Source: Fragilaria crotonensis
Taxonomy: Eukaryota > Bacillariophyta > Fragilariophyceae > Fragilariales > Fragilariaceae
Reading direction: 5' to 3'
NCBI GenBank assembly: GCA_022925895.1
Contig: JAKSYS010000686.1
Location: 1 to 33,137 of the forward strand
DNA length: 33,137 nucleotides
Shown: positions 10,702 through 19,534 of the stretch, piece by piece
How positions within the stretch are numbered: position 1 is the stretch's first letter
Layout of the letters: every line of letters starts with the position of its first letter
Notes under the pieces: model-generated
Databases searched by the model: none
Seen by the model: the letters and a program-made list of their open reading frames with translations, nothing else
Told to the model about the DNA's origin: nothing
Translations under genes and position numbers: made by a program

Positions 10702-12020
10702 GTGATGAAGACGATTCAATGTCTGCTAGTAGCGACAATTGCATCTGCAAGTGCACTAACGTTTAAGTTTCCCAGACAATCAAGGACTGCTACTCGAGTA
10801 TTCGGCGCTGAAGAAACACAGCAGGAAATTCTGAATCAACTTGATGACGTCTATCAGTACGAAGGACGTCTTCCTTCTGGGGGGAAGGATCACCGATGTG
10901 GCTTTGTATGTATTGTTGGTGCCCCGAATATGGGAAAGGTTAGTGGGTAGAATTGTTGCCAACAATGTGTAATGCGTGTTGGAGGAGATGCTCTTGCTAA
11001 CCCCCGCCACTATGAACAATAATACAGTCGACATTGATGAATGCCCTGTTGGAAACCGAACTTTGTGCTGCAACTCGAAGACCTCAGACGACAAGACATG
11101 CAATCCTCGGGGTTGTGACGGACTCAAATAGACAGCTGTGTCTGGTAGATACGCCAGGGGTCATTGAAGAACCTGCCTACAAGCTGCAAGAGGGTATGAT
11201 GGAAGCAGTCATGGGAGCGTTTCATGATTCCGACGTCTTGTTAGTCGTCACGGATTTGTTTAGCACGCCCATCCCTGACGACAATTTGTTTGAAAAGGTC
11301 CAACGGAGTAAGAAGCCAGTTATTGTTGTCATCAACAAGATCGATTTGGCGACTCGTGTAAACCCTGACGAAAACCAAGTTGACGGAAGGACCGTCACTG
11401 TCGAGGAAGCCGTTGCAAGGTGGAGGCACTTGCTTCCGCAAGCAGTTGTTATCTTGCCTATTTCAGCGAGCGAAGGCTCTCACGGAGCAGGAGTTGATCT
11501 CCTTCGTAAGATTCTTATGGGCAAGGAGGATGTCCCGGCTGCATTTCGAGCGCTTGGTCGCCCACTCTCTGGTATGTTCCAGGATGGCATCACTACCATT
11601 TCTGAGAATATATGCAAGGAACTTTTGCCGTTGGGACCTCCACTGTACGACGAAGATACGTTGACTGATCGATCGGAACGATTCTTTTCGTCTGAGATTA
11701 TTAGAGCGTCGCTTTTTCAAAACCTTAGAAAAGAGGTACCATACTGCTGCGAAGTGCGTATAGACTCTTTCAAGGAACCCAAGGAAGGTGATCGTAAGCC
11801 AGTCATTCATATTTCGGCATCGGTTGTTGTCGAGCGAGAATCGCAGAAAGGAATTGTTGTCGGAAAGGGTGGTGAAATCATCAAAATCATTGGAGTAGAA
11901 GCAAGGGAAAAGCTTGAAGAATTCCTCCAGGCAAAGGTCTATTTGGAGCTGCAGGTACGAGTTGAAAAGGACTGGCGTAAGAATGAGGACATTCTCAAAC
12001 AGTACGGATACATAAGGTAA
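10702..12020 (+). CDS. era: Era-family GTPase, probably plastid-targeted
   Basis: Two exons, 10702-10938 and 11028-12020, give 409 residues. Era binds the 3' end of small-subunit rRNA and is needed for ribosome assembly. All GTPase boxes are visible: G1 GAPNMGKS (73-80), G2 around TTRH (100-103), G3 DTPG (120-123), G4 NKID (182-185) and G5 SAS (225-227). The Era hallmark TDRSERFFSSEIIR (about 292-305) and a C-terminal KH domain with GKGG (358-361) and QYGYIR at the end complete it. The N-terminus has a hydrophobic signal peptide followed by ASASA-LTFKFPRQSR. This resembles the diatom ASAFAP-type plastid presequence, with Leu in place of the usual Phe. Acting on plastid ribosomes is therefore inferred; a mitochondrial or ER destination is less likely. 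A roughly 20-residue insertion precedes PPLYDED compared with bacterial Era. Confidence 0.92.
10939..11027 (+). other. intron of the Era gene (89 nt)
   Basis: The donor AAAG|GTTAGT is at 10939 and the acceptor AATACAG| ends at 11027, with a GCTAAC branch-point candidate at 10995-11000. It falls in phase 0 between Lys79 and Ser80, inside the P-loop GAPNMGKS, and removing it restores the loop exactly. The acceptor and branch point closely resemble those proposed for the clathrin gene. Confidence 0.9.
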
Positions 12021-12084
12021 CGACATGCCGAAGCATTATTTTTCCTTATGATTTGTACTTGTAGTCAAGACGTCATACCTTCAC

Positions 12085-13494
12085 TCAGACATACCGTGTT
12101 CGCTTAACGTCATTCGTATCCCTATCGTCATCAACACCGTGTACCGGCGAGGGTTCAATATCGTCAGGATCGTGACCAACATGCTGGGAATAATCGACTT
12201 GTTGATCCCCAGCATTGGGCTGTCCTGCATGTTGAGGAACAACCCCTCCCGCTTGTTGAAATTGGGCCATCTGATTCTGGTACATCTGCTGATGGTAAGC
12301 CCATTGAGCGTGACCCTGTTGGTGTTGAGCAGCGGCTGCCGCAGCTCCTGCGGATTGCTCTGCGTGTTGGCCTTGGTTAGACTGTTGAGAAGGCATGTCT
12401 CCGGCGGTCGCGCGAGCAGATGGTCCACCTGTTGGAACACCCGCTGCTACTTGACTAGTTGCATGCTGGAGCTGCATGGGACTCTGTTGGTTGTACTGCT
12501 GTTGCCATTGGGTTTGTTGGGCATGTTGGGCGGCATAGGCTTGGTGGGTTCGCTGCTGCATCTGGAAAAAGTACTGCTGGTGAGACTTCAGGTTGAACTG
12601 ATGCTGCTGCGCGGCATATCCTCCCATCGGGTGTGTGTAGTATTGAGAAGGATCAACTGATTGCATAGGCATCACTCTTCCCATCGCAGCATGGCCATCA
12701 GGAGGAATGAGGCCATGAACCGCAGCGGCATCTGCGGCATCGAATTCCGCGAGCTCCAGCCAATGAATTGAAGAGTGGCGACAAGAGACTTTCGCGAGAA
12801 AGGTCCGGCTTTCAGATATATCGTTGATGTCATCCCCATCGTCGGCCTCCTCTCCTGATTTTTCCTGTTTGGATAACCTATCCTCCGACGGCAATGGTAC
12901 GCCCTCGGTGTCCGTTGCCTCGTTGCCGGCGATGCTGAATTCACCCTTGACGCTAGCCTCATCGTCGCCCTTTGTCTCATCTTCTGACTTGTTGAGATCC
13001 GGATTCTTATCCATGTCTGACAGTGGGATACTCTCAGGCGCGACACGGGTTGCGGGATCAATTGTGTCGGCTGGACTAAGTAGCACATAGACCGTGCACC
13101 AAGGGAGTTGACGATGCTTATGACGCTCGCGACAGAAAGATCGAGTTCTATTGGTTTTCTTGCAAGCAGAACAGACAGGAGTCTTAGGATCGAACGGCGT
13201 CTTGACACAGTATGGCTGCCACTGAATCATCCTGACCGCCAGGGGCTTTTCAATGTACTTTCCGTTTTCGTCTGTGCAATTGTCGTCCAAAGTGAAGCAC
13301 ATATACGCTGTCGTCCAAGGCTCTGCTGTGTGAGAGTTGCGAACGCGACACATATCCCTGGTCTTATAGTTCTTTTTACATTTCTCACAGACTGCCAATC
13401 GACAGTCTGGAAACTTCACATTCAAAGTTTGTTTGAATCCTGGTGGGGTAAAGGTGAGCACATTCCCGTGTGACAATTGTTGTGGATACAACAT
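12085..13494 (-). CDS. unrecognised protein: two Cys-rich modules plus Gln-rich tail
   Basis: A 469-residue single-exon protein starting at a true ATG; its stop lies 64 bp from that of Era (convergent). Two copies of one module occupy the N-terminal 140 residues. Module 1 has C36-x2-C39, C49-R-x-R, H55 and P59-W60. Module 2 has C108-x2-C111, C121-R-x-R, H125/H127 and P131-W132. The arrangement suggests a metal-binding fold. The middle, about 160-225, is acidic and Ser/Glu/Asp-rich. Residues about 270-445 are rich in Gln, Ala and His, like low-complexity activation or condensation-prone tails of nuclear factors. The end is basic (KRTRYV). A nuclear regulatory role is only a guess from this composition. 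I do not recognise the modules as a named domain. Confidence 0.8.
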   Translation of the reverse strand: MLYPQQLSHGNVLTFTPPGFKQTLNVKFPDCRLAVCEKCKKNYKTRDMCRVRNSHTAEPWTTAYMCFTLDDNCTDENGKYIEKPLAVRMIQWQPYCVKTPFDPKTPVCSACKKTNRTRSFCRERHKHRQLPWCTVYVLLSPADTIDPATRVAPESIPLSDMDKNPDLNKSEDETKGDDEASVKGEFSIAGNEATDTEGVPLPSEDRLSKQEKSGEEADDGDDINDISESRTFLAKVSCRHSSIHWLELAEFDAADAAAVHGLIPPDGHAAMGRVMPMQSVDPSQYYTHPMGGYAAQQHQFNLKSHQQYFFQMQQRTHQAYAAQHAQQTQWQQQYNQQSPMQLQHATSQVAAGVPTGGPSARATAGDMPSQQSNQGQHAEQSAGAAAAAAQHQQGHAQWAYHQQMYQNQMAQFQQAGGVVPQHAGQPNAGDQQVDYSQHVGHDPDDIEPSPVHGVDDDRDTNDVKRTRYV

Positions 13495-14582
13495 TTGCTG
13501 CTAAATTGTTTTTGAAGAAGCGGTATGTGGGGTTAGTCAAGTTGCAGATGGGGCACTACACCTGCGAACGCGCTACAGGTCGAATCCTGGAGTTATGCGA
13601 TCATGCACCGGTACAGGTATGTTCAAGTTTGAATTATTCCGGCGTCCGGCGTGTGAAGTGTGAATCGATGGAAGAATCCTCGATTAACATGACTAACAAC
13701 AAAATGCTGGTGGGAAGGCCAGAACACATGTCATGATACAGTACTTGGAGTACCAGTACATAGTACCCAGCAAGATTTTCTATTTTGACTTTGGAGATGG
13801 TGTCATCCGTTAACCTCTCCGCCATCACGTCGCATCATTCAGTTGCGTTGATGTCGATGCGACGATGAAAAAAGGGGAAAGGGAGACATGCCTGCCGATA
13901 CCGATGTTTTGGAGCCGAAGGGGAGCTTGTATGTCGACATTTTTTCCTTCAACCGTTCGTTTTTTCTGTCACAACGAGCGACACCCAGCTGTCCTTCGAG
14001 CGCCACACAGCACTCACCTTGTTGTCTGTTCGATAGGTTGAATACGGCGGAAGCGTCGACATGATCAAACCTTTTTCGCAAGTCCCTCCGTCCTCCGAGT
14101 CGTTTCAAATTCAAAAAGGTGAAGGGCAAGAAGAGCTCCAACTCTCCGTGACAGATTGGCAAATAAAACGAAATGCGATTTTGTTTGGTGGGCTTGCGAA
14201 AAAAATTTCATCGCAGGTGTAAAGGGGATTGATGAATCTGGCTACTTGTACTATACCTGGTACTTGTGCTACAAGCGCCATCGTACAATGTAGTCCGAGT
14301 ACCAGGTAGGGTCTACGGGTATGTGTATATATCAGTATATATGCATACGTATGATACATGGTTACATGGTCCTTCTGCTCCAGTTCATCGAGCAACATCA
14401 ACTTGCACTCGAGACTCGTACGATAGTACTAGAAGTATAGTAGAGTATGATACAAATGTTGCACAAGTACCAGGGTATGATAACTTTTAGTACGTGGTAT
14501 GATACCTGGTACAATTGTACTGGAACCTGCTACTACTAGTACTGCAAAATGTAGCCGAGCATCCCGAATCGGGAAGCTTACC
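13495..14582. other. upstream spacer of the Cys/Gln-rich gene
   Basis: About 1.1 kb up to the first target duplication of the transposon cluster. No protein-like ORF is visible. GTAC/TAC repeats occur at 13736-13776 and densely at 14238-14540. The promoter of the gene starting at 13494 should lie in its first few hundred bases, but no defined element is visible. Confidence 0.5.
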
Positions 14583-14587
14583 TATTA

Positions 14588-14627
14588 GAGCATCATTAAT
14601 GGGCGATATCAAATCATATCAAATGAC
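14588..14627 (+). repeat. left terminal inverted repeat of Harbinger
   Basis: About 40 bp, imperfect. The outer bases pair with the right end, and the motif TCAAATGAC sits at positions 32-40 from this end, against 33-41 from the right end. Two TATCAAAT motifs lie within it, probably part of a transposase or Myb binding region. Confidence 0.85.
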
Positions 14628-14732
14628 CGGCCGGCGCGAAACCTCCGTGAATTTCCGAAATGGCAACTTTAAAGGCCGATTTATCAAATTTAAAAACGCG
14701 CGCCAAGGGTCTCGCGCTGGCCTGACTTCTGA

Positions 14733-14785
14733 AATTTTTGATCCGCTACCAAATCAGGCATGATTTGATAGCGGATCAAAAAATT
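14733..14785. repeat. near-perfect 24-25 bp hairpin palindrome
   Basis: Arms 14733-14756 and 14761-14785 (core TTTTTGATCCGCTA.CAAATCA) are separated by a 4-base loop GGCA. There is one extra T in one arm and one mismatch. It lies inside the Harbinger element, about 70 bp before the Myb-like start codon. It may be a tiny palindromic insertion, or part of the transposon's promoter or recognition region. Confidence 0.85.
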
Positions 14786-14853
14786 GCAAATCGTATCAAA
14801 TCTCATCAATCGTGTACGCCGCGACCATCATCACCACCACCACCACCACCACA

Positions 14854-15810
14854 ATGGACGATGCCCCTGTTTCGACACCCACCTCAGCTGCATCAAGCGC
14901 TACGACGAAGGCTCGCGGACCCGGCTACACAAATGTTGAAGACCTCATTGTTGCACGTGCCTTCATTGCTGCTTCCGAGAACGCGATTTGCGGAGCTCAC
15001 CAGAAAGGCAGGGTTTTCAAGAAACAGATGTTCGACATCTACACAGATTTTACCAAGGATCACGTCGCAGCTGACAAGGAACTACTCGAGAACAGTTCTC
15101 ATGCAACTCATGAAGAGTACACCAAGAAAGGTGTCGGAAGCTTGTTCCCTGGTCGTAGTGCGGACTCGATCTTTAACCGATTCAAAGGCCAGATTGCACC
15201 GGAGGTCATGAAGTATATGGGGGTTGTCGAGACGACACAGATGAGTAGTGGATGGAATGCTGATGACCATAAAGCTGCATGTCTGGAGCTCTTTAAACAA
15301 AGGTACGGTCACCCATTTGACTTCTATACTGTTTATGACTACCTGAAGGACAGAAATAAGTTCTCGAGCTTTCGTACTAAAATTGAGGAGGACGAACTTG
15401 GGAAGCGTCCACTTGGTAAAAAGAAATCTCGCCAGGCGGAAGTAGATGCAAAGATTGTGAAAGCTGTGGTTTCGGAAGTGTTCGTAAAACAGGAAGCTGG
15501 CAAATCCTCTGATGTTGATAACAATGGCACGAAGGGTGGAGTGCAAGGAATGGGAGATCTCATGCAGAACATCTCGGAAGTAATTGCAAATGTCGGAACT
15601 GCCTTGTTGGAGAATATGAAGGCGGAACAGGATATGCGGATGGTACAGTCTCTTGACACACCGGATAGGAAGGCGTATGCAAAGGAACAGATGGCTTTGA
15701 GAATGGCCGAATCGCGTGACAAGAGACGTCGTCTTGAGCAGCAGCAGGACTACAGACAGGAGGGGAAGGGTGACAGCAGCAACAACAATTCCAGCAGCAT
15801 CGTTCTTTAA
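14854..15810 (+). CDS. Harbinger Myb/SANT-like accessory protein
   Basis: 318 residues from the first ATG, which directly follows a short (CAC)n run; the frame is open a little further up but has no ATG there. The N-terminal domain (about 20-125) resembles the Myb/SANT or NAM-associated DNA-binding protein carried by PIF/Harbinger elements: aromatic and charged residues in helices, then S-A-D-S-I-F-N-R-F-K-G-Q-I-A. A basic KKKSRQ stretch (about residue 191) could be a nuclear signal. The C-terminus is charged, predicted helical, and ends in a Gln/Asn/Ser tail. In this superfamily the Myb-like partner binds the subterminal DNA and helps bring the transposase to the nucleus. It converges on the transposase gene 208 bp away. 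It is uninterrupted. Confidence 0.82.
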   Translation: MDDAPVSTPTSAASSATTKARGPGYTNVEDLIVARAFIAASENAICGAHQKGRVFKKQMFDIYTDFTKDHVAADKELLENSSHATHEEYTKKGVGSLFPGRSADSIFNRFKGQIAPEVMKYMGVVETTQMSSGWNADDHKAACLELFKQRYGHPFDFYTVYDYLKDRNKFSSFRTKIEEDELGKRPLGKKKSRQAEVDAKIVKAVVSEVFVKQEAGKSSDVDNNGTKGGVQGMGDLMQNISEVIANVGTALLENMKAEQDMRMVQSLDTPDRKAYAKEQMALRMAESRDKRRRLEQQQDYRQEGKGDSSNNNSSSIVL

Positions 15811-16018
15811 ACAAAAAGTAGGTAGTAGAAGGAACAACTATTGATAAGTACTAGTAGCGAGTCTTCTTACTAGTACAAAAGGGTTTGAGAGCAGCAGCAG
15901 CCATAGTAGCATTTGTTCAAGCTGGTACTAGTACCACCACGAGACACTCTATCCAATCGCAACTATCAGCAACGACGACTGCAGCAGCTGCTTCTACAAG
16001 ATACTACTACACGTATGA
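15811..16018. other. short convergent spacer inside Harbinger
   Basis: 208 bp between the two stop codons. It holds TACTAGTA-type palindromes (for example 15848-15873) similar to the host intergenic repeats. It should contain both polyadenylation regions. Confidence 0.4.
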
Positions 16019-17362
16019 TTAGTCGTTGATGTGATCCATTATTGCGCCTCGCAATCGAAGGTGCTCTTCCACGTCATATAAACACTCCCACCGTCGCTGG
16101 ACATATTGCAATTTCAAGGCGTCAATGTAGGCTGCATCTTGATCATTTCGATGCACGATTGCAGCATTATTGATTCCGTACAAATGCCGATGCAGGTCCA
16201 TCTCCGCCACTCTCCTATTCACATGTGCTTGCTCTGCTTCTTCCGTAGTTACGGCATTGTCAAGACTGTTGTCATACACATAAAATGCTTCGGATTCAAC
16301 TTCACCACTGTCAATTCGATTCGCAACCATCATATTGTGCAGTATAATACAAGTGTTGACAACACTGGCAATATCGCCAATGTACCAAAACTCAATCTTC
16401 TTTACCAACACGTGAAACTTCCGCTGGAGCACACCAAATGCTCGCTCTATATCTTTCCTTGCAGCTTCCTGCCATACAGCGTACCTGGATGCCTTCCTTC
16501 CAGCTGGTTCTTGAATTGTCTTTGCAAATCGAGAAAGTTCTGGATAAATTCCATCAACCAACAGCCAAAGTCGATTGAAAACTTTCGTTCCCACCTCGAA
16601 TTCAAAATCGACATCGCTAGCAAAAGAACCATCAAGAAAGCTTTTCAAGAGACAACTACGATTCCATATATTTATATCGTTGAGTGATCCGGGCCATCCA
16701 AAGGAATGATGCCAGAACCACAAATTGTAGTCGGCAAAAGCTTCGAGTACGATTGACGGCTTACCAGACTTTCCCATCTGTGAACCCTGCCATGCAACAG
16801 GGCAGTTTTTCCAGCAGACATGCATACAATCGAGTGACCCAAGCATACCTTGAACACCATGCTGGGCTTCGTGCATCAATGAAACTCTCCGGGCGTCGCT
16901 TCGCGTCATCCGCCTCGAAAATACGCTTGTCAATTCTTCATCCGACGAAATAATACGGCTGACCTTGAGGAGACTTTGTCGTGCTGTCCCTTCGCTCATC
17001 TGGAAGTAATCACGAAATGCATTTGGAGAGCATCCATATGCAACCTGCTTCAGAGCAATCAGGATCTTGGCCTCTGGTGCAATTCCGTATTGACCACTGA
17101 CGTCCTGTATCTCAGTAAAAAAAGGGTCAGATCTTGCACAAATCTGTATGATTCGTTGAACCATCGTTTTGGTAATCCTGAATATCCTCTCAAATTGCTT
17201 GTCGTCAAAAATTGGCGTGGGGGAGAAATAGTCATCTTGAATTGCACGCTTTGCCCGACCATGTTGATAGCGGGAACGACGACGACGTTTTGGTTGGAGA
17301 TCGTCATCTTCTTCTCCTCTCTCAAGCTGTCGACGAACTTTGCAGACAACCTCGGCAACCAT
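16019..17362 (-). CDS. PIF/Harbinger DDE transposase
   Basis: 447 residues from ATG at 17362, open throughout. The catalytic triad of the DDE_4 (Tnp4) type is visible: D178 in GSLDCMH, D229 in GWPGSLNDINIW and E306 in ARKDIERAFGVLQ. A helix-turn-helix precedes it (about 96-131, EAKILIALKQVAYG to SEGTARQSL). An Arg-rich patch RRRRSRYQ (27-33) near the N-terminus may be a nuclear signal. It cuts and inserts the element at TTA sites, working with the Myb-like partner encoded head-on to it. A TGA lies in frame 15 codons above the ATG, so this start is the first available. A 50-codon out-of-frame ORF ends just before it. It was probably expressed from the right terminal region. Confidence 0.93.
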   Translation of the reverse strand: MVAEVVCKVRRQLERGEEDDDLQPKRRRRSRYQHGRAKRAIQDDYFSPTPIFDDKQFERIFRITKTMVQRIIQICARSDPFFTEIQDVSGQYGIAPEAKILIALKQVAYGCSPNAFRDYFQMSEGTARQSLLKVSRIISSDEELTSVFSRRMTRSDARRVSLMHEAQHGVQGMLGSLDCMHVCWKNCPVAWQGSQMGKSGKPSIVLEAFADYNLWFWHHSFGWPGSLNDINIWNRSCLLKSFLDGSFASDVDFEFEVGTKVFNRLWLLVDGIYPELSRFAKTIQEPAGRKASRYAVWQEAARKDIERAFGVLQRKFHVLVKKIEFWYIGDIASVVNTCIILHNMMVANRIDSGEVESEAFYVYDNSLDNAVTTEEAEQAHVNRRVAEMDLHRHLYGINNAAIVHRNDQDAAYIDALKLQYVQRRWECLYDVEEHLRLRGAIMDHIND

Positions 17363-17364
17363 AG

Positions 17365-17517
17365 CTACAGCATTCTCAATGCCAGCATTGTCGCCTTCGT
17401 TTCTTCACGCTCTTGTTCTTGCTCTTGCTGCTGCTGGTAATATGCAAAGAGCAGAGGAAGGAATGCAGATCCCACCAGCAGCAAGAATGTGGTGGCATTC
17501 CCAAATGCAGACGACAT
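17365..17517 (-). CDS. short hydrophobic upstream ORF before the transposase
   Basis: 50 codons from ATG at 17517, ending 2 nt before the transposase ATG and in another frame. It begins with MSSAFGNATTFLLLVGSAF, a membrane-like segment, then a Gln/Glu-rich run and EETKATMLALRML. It could be an upstream ORF that limits transposase translation, a lost N-terminal extension separated by an indel, or chance. No homologue is recognised. Confidence 0.35.
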   Translation of the reverse strand: MSSAFGNATTFLLLVGSAFLPLLFAYYQQQQEQEQEREETKATMLALRML

Positions 17518-17750
17518 GATGCAGGTATATGGTGGTGCGAAAGTATGCATTATCTGACGAGAAAGCAAAGAACGGATTATACCAACAGTGCACGTAAGAT
17601 TCCGCGTAGGATAAAAGACTCCGAGTACGTTTGCATTTTACACCTTTAATGTTGCCACTTTCAGCATTTGTGACCGAGCATGCCAGTCTTGATAAGAAAA
17701 CCGAAACTTGGAGAAGCCGTTATGAATCGTCACATTTTCGTAACATGTAC

Positions 17751-17791
17751 GTCATTTGACCACAAAAAAAACCACGCCTTTAATGGTGCTC
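17751..17791 (-). repeat. right terminal inverted repeat of Harbinger
   Basis: This is the mirror of the left end. Reading inward from 17791 it begins GAGCACCATTAAAGGCG, then a T-run, then GTCAAATGAC. It is directly followed by the second TTA target copy. Confidence 0.85.
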
Positions 17792-17794
17792 TTA

Positions 17795-19249
17795 GGGACT
17801 TTAAGCAAATCTTGGAAAAGTTGTGCGCGCGCGCAACCTTAGCATTCGTCGAGTACCGGATTGTGCGCTCCGGCACTCAGAAGTTTGAGTTACTCAAAGT
17901 CACGATGCTTTGGAAGTTCGGTTAAGCAAAAACGTTTCGTCGTGCGCACCAAAAAATGAAACTGCTGTTGCTAAAATGCAGAGACAGTACGCCGTAGATC
18001 CACAGCATTGCAATGCAAATCATCGTGGGTGACTTTGGAGCTAACTTTTGTCGTCCCACATCAAGAATCAACACGGTGGAAGGCACGTTGCGAGTTCTCT
18101 TGCCGCTGCGTTTTCTCTTGCCGCTGCGTTGACCAAGAAACGACAACAGGGTCAATTGGCGTTCGCTGCCAACACGATCCTGTAATAGTCGGAAAATGCT
18201 TTTAAAGTTTGGGCTTGTGACGGCCGAGATTTCAAGTGAGCAGCTCGGATTCAAAAGGGAGAAGTGGATGATACGATTGCCCCTTCAGCTAAAACCAAAA
18301 AATGTTCAAGGATCCGACTGTCGACGCATCATTTTTGCCCGACAAGGATCGAGAATTACAAATATCACAATGTCGGAGGTGTCTCGCGATGGAATGGAAA
18401 GAACACTTGTGCTCGGCGGCACACTACGAGTTCAACAAGATTTGAGCAGCAATCGCCACCGATGCCTTACTAGTGTACGTGAAAGACTTTCTCTCGAGAA
18501 CGCAGGATTTGATGTTTTACAATCTAATTGTGACAAGGCCCTGGTACTCGCATCGGGACCATTGATATGAGAATCGGAAAGGACTTATTGTATCCAGGGA
18601 ACGATGTTGAGTGACGATTCTATGCGTGATCGGAACGAGCATTTTTTTCAGTTTCCAGCGAGTCCGTGGGAAGTGTTTGATCGGACCCAGACCTACGCCA
18701 GTCACTCGACTATCTTGTATTATAATACTATGTGCAATGTGCACTATGCCACCGTTAGAATTCGATGCTGCCATTCCACCAACTGACATGATAGATGTTG
18801 TGCTCTTCCTGGTGGACAGGTGTTGTCTTTGTTCAGCTGAAGACAATGACGCAGCAGATTCCCTCCACCTTTGCTGTTGCTCCTCATCGGAGTTGAGAAC
18901 CTTGTTGCTCGTCGCCAACCACAGTACTGGTACCAGGTAGCGGAGATCCATGGTAGTAGTAGTTCCATGACCTAGGTGTAGAAATCCACGAGGAAACTTA
19001 TGGCGCGGCCAAAGGTGTCCTGGTGCGCGCGGAGATAGAGGTTGCCTGACAACGCAACTTTAAAATGGCATTTTAAGGTTGAGTTGGCCATGTTTTTTGG
19101 TTCTGCGCACAACTTTAGCGTTAGCTCAGCTTAAAGTTGGAATCTGAATACCGGAGACATGAAGTGTGACATCGGGTTTTCTCCGTGAGGCTGAAGGAGG
19201 GCAAAAAACGTGCGCGCGCAGAGATTTTTCAGTTTTTGCTTAAAGTCCC
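17795..19249. mobile_element. non-autonomous DNA transposon, 1,455 bp, 5-bp TSD
   Basis: Both ends start GGGACTTTAAGCAAA (15 identical bases) and continue with looser matches and a shared GCGCGCGC block, about 40 bp of inverted repeat in all. The right flank is TATTA (19250-19254). The left flank is GGGAC preceded by TTA of the Harbinger duplication. With Harbinger and one TTA removed, the left flank reads TATTA (14583-14587), matching the right. It encodes no protein longer than about 124 residues and none with transposase motifs, so any movement would need a transposase in trans. The superfamily is not assigned, because a 5-bp duplication with GGGAC ends fits no family I can name with confidence. 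Confidence 0.75.
18096..18131 (+). repeat. tandem duplication of about 17 bp
   Basis: TTCTCTTGCCGCTGCGTT is repeated twice head-to-tail inside the 1,455-bp element. It looks like a local slippage product. Confidence 0.7.
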
Positions 19250-19534
19250 TATTATATACCGGTATATTATTATCGGAGTACAGGTACAGCTGGTTTTTCG
19301 TTGAAGCGTCCGAACGTAGGTTGTGTACAATTCGTACCATGCACGCATATTATTTCCATATCCTTTATCAAGTTTTAGTAGCAGCTGTCTCCTGCGACCA
19401 TAAAAATCCATCTCTGTCGACATGATGATCACACCTCGTCCTCCTCGTTTCTTGTCTTTGCTTCTTTGAGTGCACTGTTGACGAAGCCACGATCGAAGTC
19501 CAATGCACACCTGTGAGACTTGAACAATTTCATC

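Larger units (their letters stand above)
14588..17791. mobile_element. complete PIF/Harbinger DNA transposon
   Basis: The element is 3,204 bp. Its ends read GAGCATCATTAATGGGC at the left and, reversed, GAGCACCATTAAAGGC at the right. They are flanked by TTA at 14585-14587 and TTA at 17792-17794, the 3-bp target duplication typical of PIF/Harbinger. Inside are the two genes that define the superfamily, a Myb/SANT-like protein and a DDE transposase, both open and converging tail-to-tail. Nothing in it is broken, so it may be recent or still able to move. It is inserted at the left border of another element (17795-19249). Boundaries are seen directly; activity is inference. Confidence 0.93.

Noticed and set aside
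12139-12660. 173-codon plus-strand ORF, very Leu-rich
   Set aside because: It is the complement of the CAG/CAA Gln-rich tract of the gene at 12085-13494; the apparent membrane-like sequence is an artefact.
15082-15837. 251-codon minus-strand ORF
   Set aside because: Antisense to the Harbinger Myb-like gene, which has a clear family resemblance.
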